Positions 15,908 through 25,618 of a stretch of 44,695 nucleotides of DNA are shown here, one piece after another. The notes beneath the pieces were generated by a model. That model worked only from the letters and a program-made list of their open reading frames with translations. It was not told the DNA's origin and ran no database searches. Within the stretch, counting starts at the first letter, position 1, and every line of letters starts with the position of its first letter. The stretch covers positions 16,821 to 61,515 of the forward strand of contig PLZF01000093.1 of the NCBI GenBank assembly GCA_003152015.1, read 5' to 3'. The position numbers and the translations under genes are program-made. The stretch comes from Acidimicrobiaceae bacterium (GTDB taxonomy: Bacteria; Actinomycetota; Acidimicrobiia; Acidimicrobiales; RAAP-2).

Positions 15908-16456
15908 TCAGGCTTGGGCCCGGTGGACCGATACTGCGTAGTTCCCTGATCCCGAAAAGGGGAGGCGGTCCCAGGCGGCCCACCGCTCGACAGGTTCGAG
16001 ACCGGCGGCCGTGCAGTGCTGGTCGTAGTCGAGCACCGAGTAGCTTCCATCCAGTTGGAATCCGGTCACCAGGGCGCCGCCGGGCCGGAGGTGTCGAGCG
16101 CAACCGCCGACCAGAGCGGCCTGGGTGCCGGCCGGTGTGAACAACGGCACGTTGCCGGCCATCACCACGACGTCGAACACCCGGCCGAGGTCGAGCTCGG
16201 TGAGGTCGGCTTCCACCCAGGTGAGCCCGGAGCCGATCCGGCGGGCGGTGGCAATCATCGAGGGGTCGGTATCGACTCCGACCACCTCGACCCCTCGGCG
16301 GTCGAGCTCCATCGCCACCCGACCGGTTCCGCATCCCGCATCGAGCACCGTGGTTGGGGTCAGACTCATCACGAAGTCAGCTTCACCGTGTACGGCCACA
16401 CCCGAAGTCGCGAGGGTATCGAACCGTCTCTGGTAGCTTTCGCCGTCCCATGCCAT
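15908..16456 (-). CDS. Class I SAM-dependent methyltransferase
   Basis: 182-aa small methyltransferase. Seen: VLDAGCGTGRVAMEL (SAM motif I), VVGVDTDPSMIATARR (motif II acidic residue), VEADLTELDLGRVFDVVVMAGN (motifs III/IV), and HLRPGGALVTGFQL. The start ATG at 16456 (MAWDGESY) directly precedes the usual N-terminal helix; the longer frame upstream is not homologous. It converges on the luciferase-like gene (12-base gap) and is divergent from lysS. The substrate cannot be inferred. Confidence 0.9.
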   Translation of the reverse strand: MAWDGESYQRRFDTLATSGVAVHGEADFVMSLTPTTVLDAGCGTGRVAMELDRRGVEVVGVDTDPSMIATARRIGSGLTWVEADLTELDLGRVFDVVVMAGNVPLFTPAGTQAALVGGCARHLRPGGALVTGFQLDGSYSVLDYDQHCTAAGLEPVERWAAWDRLPFSGSGNYAVSVHRAQA

Positions 16457-16525
16457 AGTTGCATCATCGCGCCAGCGATCGGGAGCGTAGGATCCAAGGG
16501 CACAATCGGGCGGCCGGGGATTCCA

Positions 16526-18061
16526 ATGAAAGGGGCAGTTGTGACCGACGTGGCGGACTCGGAAGCAGAAACCGGTTCTCAACGGTCGGTCGACGCGCTT
16601 TCCGCCGAACGGCGTTCAAAGCGTGATTTTCTTCGGGACAAAGGCATCGATCCCTATCCGTCCCGGTTCGATCGTTCCCACACCAACGCCGAGTTGCGTA
16701 AACGCCACGGCGACTTACCCGCCGATGCCCGGACCGGCGAAATCGTTCAGGTCGCCGGGAGGATCACCAGTGTGCGGGGCCACGGGAAGTTGGTCTTTGC
16801 CACCCTGCAGGATGTCTCGGGGTCCATTCAGCTGCTGATCCCGGTGAGCAATCTGTGCGAGGCCGGTGCCGCCGTGCTCGACAAGTCCGACCTCGGAGAC
16901 TGGGTGGGGGCCACCGGGGAAGTGATCGTGAGCAAGCGGGGCGAGCTTTCGGTCGAGCTCACCGAGCTGCAACTGCTCTCGAAGGCCCTCCGACCACTTC
17001 CCGACAAATGGCACGGGTTGAGCGAGGCGGAGATGCGCTATCGCCAGCGCGAAGTCGACCTCCTGGCGAATGAGGACACCCGGCGCGTGTTCGGGATCCG
17101 CTTCAAGGTCGTCTCCGCCATGCGGGACGTGCTGGTGGCGGAAGACTTTCTCGAGGTTGAGACACCGATACTCCAGCCTCAGGCCGGCGGGGCCATCGCC
17201 CGCCCGTTCGTCACCCATGCCAATGCCCTCAACATCGATCTCAGTCTCCGCATTGCCCCCGAGCTCTACCTGAAGAGATTGGTCATCGGGGGCTTTGAAC
17301 GGGTCTTCGAGATCGGCCGAAACTTTCGCAACGAGGGCGTCGACACCCGGCACAGTCCTGAGTTCACTGCGCTCGAGGCGTACCGGGCATTCGGTGACTA
17401 CACCGACGGCATGGGCCTCACCGAGCGCCTGGTAGTGGCCGCCGCCCGGGTCGCCACCGAGCGGATGACATTCACAACGGCCGGGGGACCGGTCGATCTG
17501 ACCCCGCCGTGGCCCCGCCAAGAGTTGTTGGGCTTGATCGAGGAGGCCGCCGGGCGTCGTCTGCATCCTTCCGACCCCGTCGACGACGTCCGCTCCGCCT
17601 GCCGTGATCTCGGGGTCGAGTTCGAGGACCCCTGGGGCTCGGGAAGACTCATCTTCGAGATCTATGACAAAGTGCTGCTACCCAACATGCTCGGACCCGT
17701 GTTCGTCTGCGGCTTTCCGGTGGAGGTATCTCCCCTGGCCCGCCATCAGCTGACCGACGAGACGCTGACCGACCGTTTCGAATTGGTGGTCGATACCAAG
17801 GAGTACGCCAACGGATACAGCGAGCTCAATATCCCCGAGGAGCAAGAGGCCCGGTTCCGGGGTGCAGCGGCCGCCGCTGCCATGGGGGATCTCGAGGCCC
17901 ATCCATCGGACATGGCATTTGTGCGGGCACTCGAGTACGGATTGCCACCTACGTCGGGGATCGGCATAGGGGTGGATCGCTTGGTGATGTTGCTGGCGGA
18001 GGTTGACGCCATCCGGGATGTCATTCTCTTTCCGATTCTCCGCCCTGAGTCGCCAGGATGA
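16526..18061 (+). CDS. lysS: Lysyl-tRNA synthetase, class II
   Basis: 511-aa class IIb synthetase that attaches lysine to tRNA-Lys. Seen: an N-terminal OB-fold anticodon-binding domain (AGRITSVRGHGKLVFATLQD), then the class II catalytic core: FLEVETPILQPQAGGA (motif 1), RIAPELYLKRLVIGG and ERVFEIGRNFRNEG (motif 2), HSPEFTALEAY, and GIGIGVDRLVMLL (motif 3). Start: ATG at 16526 with GGGGA six bases upstream; a GTG five codons later with AGGGG is an equal alternative. Length is normal for LysS, with no MprF-like fusion. It shares a 69-base divergent promoter region with the methyltransferase gene. Confidence 0.97.
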   Translation: MKGAVVTDVADSEAETGSQRSVDALSAERRSKRDFLRDKGIDPYPSRFDRSHTNAELRKRHGDLPADARTGEIVQVAGRITSVRGHGKLVFATLQDVSGSIQLLIPVSNLCEAGAAVLDKSDLGDWVGATGEVIVSKRGELSVELTELQLLSKALRPLPDKWHGLSEAEMRYRQREVDLLANEDTRRVFGIRFKVVSAMRDVLVAEDFLEVETPILQPQAGGAIARPFVTHANALNIDLSLRIAPELYLKRLVIGGFERVFEIGRNFRNEGVDTRHSPEFTALEAYRAFGDYTDGMGLTERLVVAAARVATERMTFTTAGGPVDLTPPWPRQELLGLIEEAAGRRLHPSDPVDDVRSACRDLGVEFEDPWGSGRLIFEIYDKVLLPNMLGPVFVCGFPVEVSPLARHQLTDETLTDRFELVVDTKEYANGYSELNIPEEQEARFRGAAAAAAMGDLEAHPSDMAFVRALEYGLPPTSGIGIGVDRLVMLLAEVDAIRDVILFPILRPESPG

Positions 18062-18127
18062 CTGCAAGCGAAAAGGAGTGATCACCAGAGCCTTGACGGC
18101 AATCGCTCCCTCCCGTGGGTTCGGTGA

Positions 18128-19705
18128 CTACCGCGGGCGGGCCAGCCGCTTGGCCTCGTTGGTGACGTTCCAACGGACGGCCCCGATGAGGTCGCGGAAG
18201 TGCTCCCGCACGGTGTAGTCGTGGTGCATGGACCCGTCGGTCAGGGTGCGATCGAGGTCCAGGTTGTTGCGTTCCAGCACGTAGGAGAAGTCGCGTCGCA
18301 TCGGTTCGGCCAGGTTGTACCCGAACGAGCGGTACATGCGGGCGAACAGTGGTCGGTAGAGGCGGATCCGTTCATGGAGACCCGATGAATGGGACATGGG
18401 ATTCTTCGGCCGCTGTCGGACGTACTCGGGGAGCACGTCGGCGAAGGCGTTACGGAGAACCCACTTCTTCACGCCGTCACGGACCTTGAGGCCCAGAGGA
18501 ATCTGGAGGGCCAACTTGACCAGGGACAGATCGAGGAAGGGGACCCGAGCTTCGACGCCCTGACCCATGGAGATGCGGTCCACCCGTTGCAACTCGGTGC
18601 GGCTCAGGTTGCGGATGTTGTGGCGGAAGAGCTGCTGGCTGAGTGTGCTGCTCACCTGTCGGTACATGTCGTATCCGCCAAAGAGTTCATCCGAGCCGTC
18701 GCCCGAGAGCACCACCTTGACACCACACTTGTGCACTCGTTCGAAGAGTGGCTTGGTGACTACCGAGTTGATGACGTCGCCGTATTCGGTGAGTTCCGAC
18801 ATGCGTATGGCTGTCCGAACGTCATCGAGGTGGATGTCGCGGGGGCGCAACTCGATGATCTCGTGATGGACGCCGAGATCCTTGGTCAAACGGCGGGCGA
18901 AACGGAGGTCATCGCTGTCATCTGTTCCTATGGTGAAGGCCACACAGTCGGGGTGCATCTCACGGACGTGCAGCAGAGTGAGGGTGCTGTCGAGGCCTCC
19001 CGAGAGGATGACGCCCACCGTCAGGTCGGTGTCCACCCTGACCCGGATGCTGTCGATGAGGGCTTCCCGCACCAGACGGCAGGCTTCCTCGGGGTCGTCA
19101 ATGGGATCCTTCCCCTCGGCGAGGCTCATCAGATCCACATACGGTGACAACTGCGGCGCGGTGCTGGGAGTGCCCCAACCGTGGTAGCCGGGAGCCACCT
19201 CGGTAATCGGTGCACCGGCCCCGACCAGCGCCTTGACCTCCGAGGCCACATACAGCGTGTCGTGGAGGTGCGACCAGTACAGGGGCTTGACCCCCACGGG
19301 ATCACGAGCCAGGTAAACCCGGTCGGTAGGGCGTTCCACCGCTGCGAAGGCAAACTCGCCCCGCAGGTGATGCACGGCCTCCTCGCCCCATTCGAGAAAC
19401 GCCTCGAGGACGACTTCGGTGTCACCGGTACTGCGCATTTGGTGGCCGAGAGCAATGAGCTCAGTGCGCAGCTCCCGGTAGTTGAAAACCTCGCCGTTGT
19501 AGCAGAGGGCCCAGCGGCCATCGGCCGACACCCATGGCTGCACGGAGTGTTCCCGATCGACAATCTTCAACCGTTGCGTCCCCAGCATGCGGCCGTCTTC
19601 GCACAGGGTCTCTTCGCTGTCCCCTCGCGGCCGGATGTTCTCCATCATGCGGTCGAACAAACCTCTGTCGGCTCCCTGGCCGACGATCAGCGCAATGCCA
19701 CACAC
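18128..19705 (-). CDS. asnB: Glutamine-hydrolysing asparagine synthase-type amidotransferase
   Basis: 525-aa AsnB-family enzyme. Seen: GTG start placing Cys2 of VCGIALIVGQG as the class II glutaminase nucleophile, WALCYNGEVFNYRELR, then the synthetase domain with the pyrophosphate loop VGVILSGGLDSTLTLL and SGDGSDELFGGYDMY. Length is in the normal range. The five-base gap to the upstream peptidase-like gene suggests coupling. AsnB enzymes make asparagine, but actinobacterial homologues such as LtsA amidate meso-diaminopimelate in peptidoglycan; the peptidase-like neighbour makes a cell-wall role worth considering (inference). Confidence 0.93.
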   Translation of the reverse strand: MCGIALIVGQGADRGLFDRMMENIRPRGDSEETLCEDGRMLGTQRLKIVDREHSVQPWVSADGRWALCYNGEVFNYRELRTELIALGHQMRSTGDTEVVLEAFLEWGEEAVHHLRGEFAFAAVERPTDRVYLARDPVGVKPLYWSHLHDTLYVASEVKALVGAGAPITEVAPGYHGWGTPSTAPQLSPYVDLMSLAEGKDPIDDPEEACRLVREALIDSIRVRVDTDLTVGVILSGGLDSTLTLLHVREMHPDCVAFTIGTDDSDDLRFARRLTKDLGVHHEIIELRPRDIHLDDVRTAIRMSELTEYGDVINSVVTKPLFERVHKCGVKVVLSGDGSDELFGGYDMYRQVSSTLSQQLFRHNIRNLSRTELQRVDRISMGQGVEARVPFLDLSLVKLALQIPLGLKVRDGVKKWVLRNAFADVLPEYVRQRPKNPMSHSSGLHERIRLYRPLFARMYRSFGYNLAEPMRRDFSYVLERNNLDLDRTLTDGSMHHDYTVREHFRDLIGAVRWNVTNEAKRLARPR

Positions 19706-19710
19706 GACGG

Positions 19711-20619
19711 TTAGGCAGCCAGGAGCACGCTGTATGCCTGCCGAAGGTCATCACAGGCGCTCGGATTGATGCACACATGCCAGGCCTGTCCCTCGTCGAT
19801 CACGTTGCAGAGCCCGGCGTCTTGGCGCTCCAACAACAGATCAGCCAAGGTCTGGTCGGCATCGAATTGGCGGAACCAGCGCATCTCGACATCAGCGGCG
19901 TATCCACAACAATGGGCGCTGGGGATCATGGCCGCATATCCCAGATCCCGGAGCCGGTGTTGGTGCTGCACGCTCCTGGTCAGACTGGTCACCCACAGTG
20001 GGGGAGTGCCCGAGGGTGCCTTGTTGGCAAAGTCGATAGCCAGTTGGTTCAGCAATACCACCAGTTCCGGACGAGCATTGGTGAAACTCACGCCGGCGGT
20101 ATGGGGCTGTCGCCGGGGCATCACCCGCCGCATGGCCCAGTCCCGTGATCGGCCGGCCAGTCCCTTGGGTTGGAGTCGATAGCTGAACTTTAGGAGGTGC
20201 CGGCTACGGAGCGATTCGAGGGTGACCAGCTCGCGCGACCGCAACACGTCGTCGTCAGATACAAAGGAGGTCCCGCCCGCCCACCAGATTGAGTCGATCT
20301 GGGACAGGAGGTAGATGCGGACCAGGGTCGACACGTCGCTGGCCGAGCTGCGGTCGTTCGGCCGGTAATCGCGGACCTCTTCGAGCAACTTGACGATGGC
20401 TGCATCCTTCCCGTCGGGGGAGCAGGCCAGCACGGCGTGCAGTTGCGGGCGTCTGAACCACTCGGTCAGTAGCGCCTCGACGTCCGCCCGTCCCCCTGGG
20501 CCGACTCTGGCATCGACCTCACGGGTCAGATCGGAGACAACGGATCGGTAGGTGTCGAGATCGAGGTCGGAGTTGGGCGGTTCGTACCGGTCATCAAATT
20601 CGTCGGAGTCGGTGGCCAT
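19711..20619 (-). CDS. Hypothetical protein with M15/VanY-like zinc peptidase motif
   Basis: 302-aa protein without signal peptide. The C-terminal half carries PSAHCCGYAADVEMRWF, matching the SxHxxGxAxD zinc motif of VanY/M15 D,D-carboxypeptidases, and further on GQAWHVCINP, matching the final ExxWH element (with Gln in place of Glu). The acidic N-terminus (DSDEFDDRYEPPNSDLDLD) and the middle helical part are not recognised. The family resembles DUF5715-type proteins, which is from memory and not checked. Start: ATG at 20619 (MATDSDEFDD); the longer frame is Cys/Arg-rich and unlikely. Probably co-transcribed with asnB. Confidence 0.65.
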   Translation of the reverse strand: MATDSDEFDDRYEPPNSDLDLDTYRSVVSDLTREVDARVGPGGRADVEALLTEWFRRPQLHAVLACSPDGKDAAIVKLLEEVRDYRPNDRSSASDVSTLVRIYLLSQIDSIWWAGGTSFVSDDDVLRSRELVTLESLRSRHLLKFSYRLQPKGLAGRSRDWAMRRVMPRRQPHTAGVSFTNARPELVVLLNQLAIDFANKAPSGTPPLWVTSLTRSVQHQHRLRDLGYAAMIPSAHCCGYAADVEMRWFRQFDADQTLADLLLERQDAGLCNVIDEGQAWHVCINPSACDDLRQAYSVLLAA

Positions 20620-20805
20620 GAAGCCTGCGGTCCTCCTCGAGCACTCGTGGTTGTTCCAGCCGACAAATGCATCGCATGGGCGTAAGCCTATCGAACATCG
20701 TCGATATGGATGACATCGAGTGCTCGTCCCGACGTTGATCGCCACCTCGGAATCGACAACCCGACCAGTTGGCGCGTGGATCAGCTGTTGTGAAGAGACC
20801 CCAGG

Positions 20806-21711
20806 TCAGAAGCCATCGAGCAACACCTTCCGGCTCCCGTGGGGTGCCGCGGCCTTTTGGTGTGCCTCCATCACCGGAGGGGCCCAGCGCGACATCAATA
20901 CCACTCCCACCCCCATCAGGATGAGCGAAAGAACAGAAGCGGAAACGGCGCCGGGTGACCTGTTGACGTGCTCACGGAACAATTCGATTCCCAACAGAAT
21001 GCTCGAAAGCGGATCGACGATCAGAAGCGCGGCCTGGGACACCATCAGCGGGCCGACATTCAGGGAGGCCTGCACAAGGAGCGTGCCGACGATCCCGGTC
21101 ACGACCAATAGGTAGACCGGCCAGTGGAAGAAGAGGTGCACCCACCCGTCGCGGGCGAGTAACGCGGTGGCCGCCTTCATGAACCCGGCATCAATCGACC
21201 ACACGATGGCGGCCGAACTGCCGAGCATGGCGGCTCTGCGTGCCGGTGTCCCTCTCCGGCTCAGGGCCAGCAAGACCACGATGATGGCGAGTCGGATGGC
21301 AACAGAGCGGATCCAACCGCTGGTGCTCGGCAGACCGGTGCCTTCCTGAGGATGTGCGATGACGAGGAAGCCGGCCAGCCCCAGACAGGTGAGCGCCGCC
21401 GCCCCCCACGTCCGGCCGGCTATCTGGTCGCGTAGCCAGAACCTCCGTAGCGCCAGCATGAAGATCAACTCGACCACCAGCACCGGTTGGACCAGGGCGA
21501 TCTGTCCGAAATACAAGGCGGTGGCCGTGAACACAAAGGTGCCGACCAGGAAGAGCAGTCCCAGCAGCCACAAAGGTTGTCGGATCAGATAGAGGGCTTT
21601 ACGCCATCCCGTTGAGACTTCAGGTGGGGCGGACACGTGGGCCAGGCGCTGCACCACCGCCGCCGATGCGTTGCAAAGCGAACCGACAGCGGCAAAAAGG
21701 ATGGCAATCAT
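20806..21711 (-). CDS. DMT-superfamily (EamA-like) membrane transporter
   Basis: 301-aa integral membrane protein with about nine or ten hydrophobic segments arranged as two similar halves, typical of drug/metabolite transporters: MIAILFAAVGSLCNASAAVVQ at the N-terminus, LYFGQIALVQPVLVVELIFML, and QASLNVGPLMVSQAALLIVDPLSS in the second half. The paired 'QP..VVE' and 'SQAALLIVDPL' elements fit the EamA/DMT pattern. A short polar tail (PHGSRKVLLDGF) follows. It is monocistronic; the 186-base gap to the peptidase-like gene holds no gene. Substrate unknown. Confidence 0.88.
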   Translation of the reverse strand: MIAILFAAVGSLCNASAAVVQRLAHVSAPPEVSTGWRKALYLIRQPLWLLGLLFLVGTFVFTATALYFGQIALVQPVLVVELIFMLALRRFWLRDQIAGRTWGAAALTCLGLAGFLVIAHPQEGTGLPSTSGWIRSVAIRLAIIVVLLALSRRGTPARRAAMLGSSAAIVWSIDAGFMKAATALLARDGWVHLFFHWPVYLLVVTGIVGTLLVQASLNVGPLMVSQAALLIVDPLSSILLGIELFREHVNRSPGAVSASVLSLILMGVGVVLMSRWAPPVMEAHQKAAAPHGSRKVLLDGF

Positions 21712-22399
21712 GTCGGCACCACGGATCTCCTGCCGGTGGGTGGACGTTGCGTGAACCCTCGCTGACCGACAGTGTACCGACGGGGTTCGGCATCCGCTCT
21801 GAGGACCGACAGAGGTGGTCGCTGGTCAAGATTCCACCGAAGAGTCACTTCTGGCATAGTGATCCACCTTCGCATCAGATGGGCGCGATCAAAGGGTGGC
21901 GGAGTGAGCGGTCATGCTCCACAACGCAACGCAGAGGACACCGAACATCCATCCCGAGCCGGTCGATGAGCCACCCAACCGCGCAGTTGTCGTGCGGCTG
22001 ATCCGATCGCAGGGAACGGAATGGGGGTTTCCATCTAGGTACCCCTGGCCAGCTGCTTCGCAACGGCTACCTGCGCCACGGCAGTGCGGGTCGCCCCAGG
22101 TCCAAGCTGGGCGGTGAGGATCGTAAGCCGCGTGGCGGCAGCGCTGGCCGAGTTCTCCGGGCCTTGCGCAGCGACTTGTAGGTCACGGGATCCCCGCTGA
22201 CTGCCTAGCGCAAGAGCGTGTGGAATAGGAGGCCGCGGCTGCGGGAGTTCCGGCGGTTAAAACGGAATACCCACTCGTCAATTCTTTTGGGGTCGCCCGT
22301 GAAAGACCTGTTCAGCGGGCACGTTGTCCGTGGGCTACGTAGGCGACACAGCGGCGGCGGACCCAGGGATGCCCATACATCTGCTGGTAGATGGCCAAA
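21712..22399. other. Intergenic stretch between the DMT transporter and the IS1595 remnant
   Basis: No well-supported gene. A 67-codon plus-strand frame at 21914-22117 (MLHNATQRTPNIHPEPVDE) has reasonable composition but no domain and a poor ribosome site. The rest is short, overlapping, Arg-rich frames. It probably includes flanking debris of the decayed insertion sequence. Confidence 0.4.
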
Positions 22400-23080
22400 A
22401 GCGCACAGAAGGAAGAGTGGCGGTCACCCCAAGAGATCCATTCCACCACTGCCGATTTCGGCCTCCCCCGGACATGGCAAAGGCCCCAACCCACCCCAAA
22501 AGAACATCGAAATACGCCTGGACATGCTCGGGACTGACCGAGCCCTCCATAGTCCCCATCACCCCGCACTTGACGAGCGAGAACACTCGATGGACCGCCG
22601 GCAGTACCTCGTGCGCCTGTAGGCCGGCGGCGGCGATCGAGGTGCCCCGGTGCTCATATCGGTCCCGCGTTGCCGCCGGGTAGGCCGACCAGCCGCCGGT
22701 GATGACGCAGCTCCCCGGCTCGACGTTGGCGTCGAGAAACGCACTCAAGCTGTTCGCGCTCGCATCAGGGATGACACCGGGTCCGGCACGCCCGGCTCGG
22801 GACCACCGAGGTAGCTCTCGTCGACCTCGACATCGCTGCGAAGCCGGCCGCGGCCCGGGCGGACCATCACCGATCGGTACCGGTGCAACATCGCCCAGGC
22901 GGTCTGGATCGAGTCCAACTCCATCTCGCGGCGCAGTTGGGGCAGACGAACCCGTCAGGCCAGCGGAGCCAGTCCAGGTAGTCGAGGCGCTTGGAGTCCT
23001 CGGCGAACTAAGCGTGCAGTTGTGCGTAGGAGCGTGGGTAGTCCCGGCCGGCGGCAAGGCTCACGTGAAGTACTCCACGC
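22400..23080 (-). pseudogene. Decayed IS1595-family (ISXO2-like) transposase
   Basis: Read on the minus strand, pieces of one transposase lie in three frames. (1) YAQLHA-stop-FAEDSKRLDYLDWLRWPDGFVCPNC: N-terminal half of the zinc-ribbon domain, with a TAG where Trp is usual. (2) After a deletion, IQTAWAMLHRYRSVMVRPGRG and VEVDESYLGGPEPG with the first catalytic Asp. (3) Another frame with VIPDASANSLSAFLDANV, VEPGSCVITGGWSAYPA (the usual TDGW is TGGW, losing the second Asp) and HRVFSLVKCGVMGT, SVSPEHVQAYFD. Inactive beyond doubt. Terminal inverted repeats were not identified. Confidence 0.85.
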
Positions 23081-23583
23081 CTCAAGGATACCTAGCTGGA
23101 AACCCCCCTTTTCCGCGAATGATCACACCTCAGAACGCTAGATCAGCGGTATTGTTCGGTTGGTCCAGGCTGAGGCCGAGTCGCCCTCGATGCTTGCATT
23201 CGCAAGCGTCCCCGACCGCACTTCGGGGCACCGCTGGGCGGCTCAGACACTGCCGATCGCATGTTGCCCGACTTCGCATTAATCATCCCCTGAGCGTCGG
23301 CATGTACCGAAATCCATTCTCGAAGCGAACCTGCCGAGCGCCCACAACCTGCGGGCTCTGACCGGTCAGACGAGGGCTTCGACCAGAGCGGATTCGGTCT
23401 CCCCAGGATCGCGCCTCAGGGGGTTGATTTGTGCCGATCCTGCCGCAACCGAGCGGGCAATCTGCGCCTATGAGATTGAGTGAAGCCGAACGCTGCGTTT
23501 CAAGGAGGACATCGCAAGGCCACCTGGGTAAGAATAGGTCTTGGGCGTCGTGCAGGCGTCGTCAACCCAAGGAGAACCGCCCC
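23081..23583. other. Intergenic stretch before the 161-aa gene
   Basis: No gene supported. It holds a hairpin-prone stretch near 23199-23215 (CCCCGACCGCACTTCGGGG) and, at 23568-23574, the AAGGAG ribosome site of the next gene. The promoter of that gene must lie here, but no clear hexamer pair was seen. Confidence 0.4.
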
Positions 23584-24069
23584 ATGGACATCGTTCGTAA
23601 CGCCGATGGCACCCTCGTCGTTCCCGTGCAGCAGAAACGACGGCACCAATCCGATGACAGTGTGGAGACCTCGTCCGTCGCTGCTGAGGGCGAGGCGACG
23701 AAGACGGATGCGGCGCCCACGACCCGGCTGCTCCATCCGGGCGAAGGTGGATACGACGAGGCGCTCGCCGAGTGGGACCTTCAGCAGAACCCCGATCGTC
23801 CACCGGTTGTCTCGACAGCAACCGGCCGGCAGGAAGCCATGACCCTTGTGCACACGGTGGCGACCTCACCCGATCATGCAGTCGCGCCGGCGGTGGAGGC
23901 GCTCGACGATCCCGAAGCGAGCGGCGAAGCGTTGCGCCATGTTCTCGTCGGCGGTGTTCACTCAGTCGAAGACTTTGCCGCTGAGGTCACAGAGGCGGAA
24001 GGCGGCGACCCGCTCTCCGCTCACCAGACGACGAAGATCATCGGTGAGGTGCTGACCGAGCTCGATTGA
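23584..24069 (+). CDS. Hypothetical protein, 161 aa, acidic
   Basis: Not recognised. Start: ATG at 23584 with AAGGAG nine bases upstream, giving MDIVRNADGTLVVPVQQKRR. Residues 25-50 are low-complexity and acidic, probably disordered; the C-terminal two thirds (VAPAVEALDDPEASGEALRH, AHQTTKIIGEVLTELD) looks like a small helical domain. No signal peptide or membrane segment. It stands alone between two gene-poor gaps, so context gives no function. Confidence 0.65.
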   Translation: MDIVRNADGTLVVPVQQKRRHQSDDSVETSSVAAEGEATKTDAAPTTRLLHPGEGGYDEALAEWDLQQNPDRPPVVSTATGRQEAMTLVHTVATSPDHAVAPAVEALDDPEASGEALRHVLVGGVHSVEDFAAEVTEAEGGDPLSAHQTTKIIGEVLTELD

Positions 24070-24691
24070 TGATCCGCTCGCCGCACACGGACTCACTCCG
24101 TCGAGCAAGTGGTCCGGAGATTGCCATGTATACCTTGCCGCCGTCTCACTCACTCTGGAAGGTTTCGCGGGTTGCTGAAGAACCCTTCGGCACCCTTCCG
24201 ACGTCGCTCGAATCGGAGTGATCAGCATCGAGAATCAACCTCCGTCGGAAGTGACCCCGAGCACCGGGTAGGTGATCGCTCTCGCCACGGGTGGGATGGT
24301 CGCTGCTTTCTCTCTCGCCGAGGACCGAGCGAGCATCTTCCCGGTGGCCCGAGATCGGAATTACTGGCTACCGGATGATCGATGCGTGTCCTCGGACGAG
24401 GGCTCGATATCTACCGCCCAGCCGTCAACCTGGACCGAATGCAATCGTGGGTCCGTCGACCACGGGATGCCGGTTCGTATTGCGTGACCCAAGGTCCACC
24501 AACGCTGTCAACATGACAGTGTGCTCCCTGGTCAGTGCGTAGTTCCGCCGTCCGGCCGCGGGACGGCCTGAAGTAGGGCAGTCGAACCCTGAGGGTTGAG
24601 GGACTCTCGGTCGGGCTCAACACCACAAGCCCTGGTTTCACACGCGCTGAGGACGTCTTGCCAAGGAGAAGACGCGTGGTAAACACCTCGC
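24070..24691. other. Intergenic stretch, no gene seen
   Basis: About 620 bases without a supported gene on either strand. The frames present are short, Arg/Ser/Pro-rich and mutually overlapping. An AAGGAG at 24663-24668 lies about 25 bases before the aldo/keto reductase start, too far to be its main ribosome site. Confidence 0.4.
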
Positions 24692-25618
24692 ATGGACATG
24701 CGACGGATCGGAACGCTCGAGGTGTCGGTCGTGGGTCTCGGAACCAACAACTTCGGCCTCAGCATGCAAGAGGACGAGGTTCCACCAGTGGTCGACGCCG
24801 CCCTCGCGTCGGGGATCAACTTTTTCGACACGGCCGACTCTTACCTGCAGAGTGAGGAGCGGTTGGGCCGGGCGCTGGGCCGGCACCGCGAGGAGGTGGT
24901 GATCGGGACCAAGTTCGGGAGTCCCCTGGGTGAGGACGGTACCGGCGGTGCCGCGCCCAGCTACGTGCGGGAGGCAGTCGAGCGCAGTCTGCGCCGGCTC
25001 GGCACGGATCGGATCGATCTCTACCAGCTCCATCGGCCCGATTCACAGACCCCGATCGCCGATACGCTCGGCGTGCTCGACGATCTGGTCAACGAAGGCA
25101 AGGTCCGCGAGATCGGCTGTTCGAATTTCTCGGCTGAGCAGCTCCGCGAAGCCAAGGCCGCCGTGGCCCCCGGTGGAGCTCATTTCGTGAGCGTGCAGAA
25201 CCACTACAACCTGCTCAACCGAGTGGACGAGCAGGAGGTGCTCCCGGAGTGTCAGCGTCTGGGTCTGGCCTACCTGCCGTACTTTCCTCTGGCAAGCGGG
25301 CTGCTGACGGGCAAGTACACCCGGGGCGAGGCGCCACCGGCGGGCACCCGCCTGCAGCGGTGGGGTGATCGGGCGGACAGCATGCTCTCTGATCAGAATT
25401 TCGACGTGGTCGACGCCCTGAGCGCGTGGGCGGCGGCGCGAGGGCACAGCTTGCTCGACCTGGCCTTCGCATGGCTGGCAGCCAAGCCGGTGGTCGCGTC
25501 GGTGATCGCTGGCGCGACCAAGGCCGAGCAGGTTCGGGCGAACGTCGTTGCCGGTGCATGGCAGCTTTCCCCGGAGGAAGCAGCGGAGGTCGACGCGCTC
25601 GCTCCGATCACCTCCTGA
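24692..25618 (+). CDS. Aldo/keto reductase
   Basis: 308-aa NADPH-dependent oxidoreductase of the AKR superfamily (TIM barrel), reducing aldehydes or ketones. Seen: catalytic tetrad Asp46 and Tyr51 in FFDTADSYLQSE, Lys74 in IGTKFGS, His in DLYQLHRPD near 113; also EIGCSNFSAEQL and the C-terminal cofactor segment PVVASVIAGATKAEQVRANV. Start: ATG at 24692 or the ATG two codons on (MRRIGTLEV). Length is normal. It is monocistronic with no visible regulator. Confidence 0.94.
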   Translation: MDMRRIGTLEVSVVGLGTNNFGLSMQEDEVPPVVDAALASGINFFDTADSYLQSEERLGRALGRHREEVVIGTKFGSPLGEDGTGGAAPSYVREAVERSLRRLGTDRIDLYQLHRPDSQTPIADTLGVLDDLVNEGKVREIGCSNFSAEQLREAKAAVAPGGAHFVSVQNHYNLLNRVDEQEVLPECQRLGLAYLPYFPLASGLLTGKYTRGEAPPAGTRLQRWGDRADSMLSDQNFDVVDALSAWAAARGHSLLDLAFAWLAAKPVVASVIAGATKAEQVRANVVAGAWQLSPEEAAEVDALAPITS

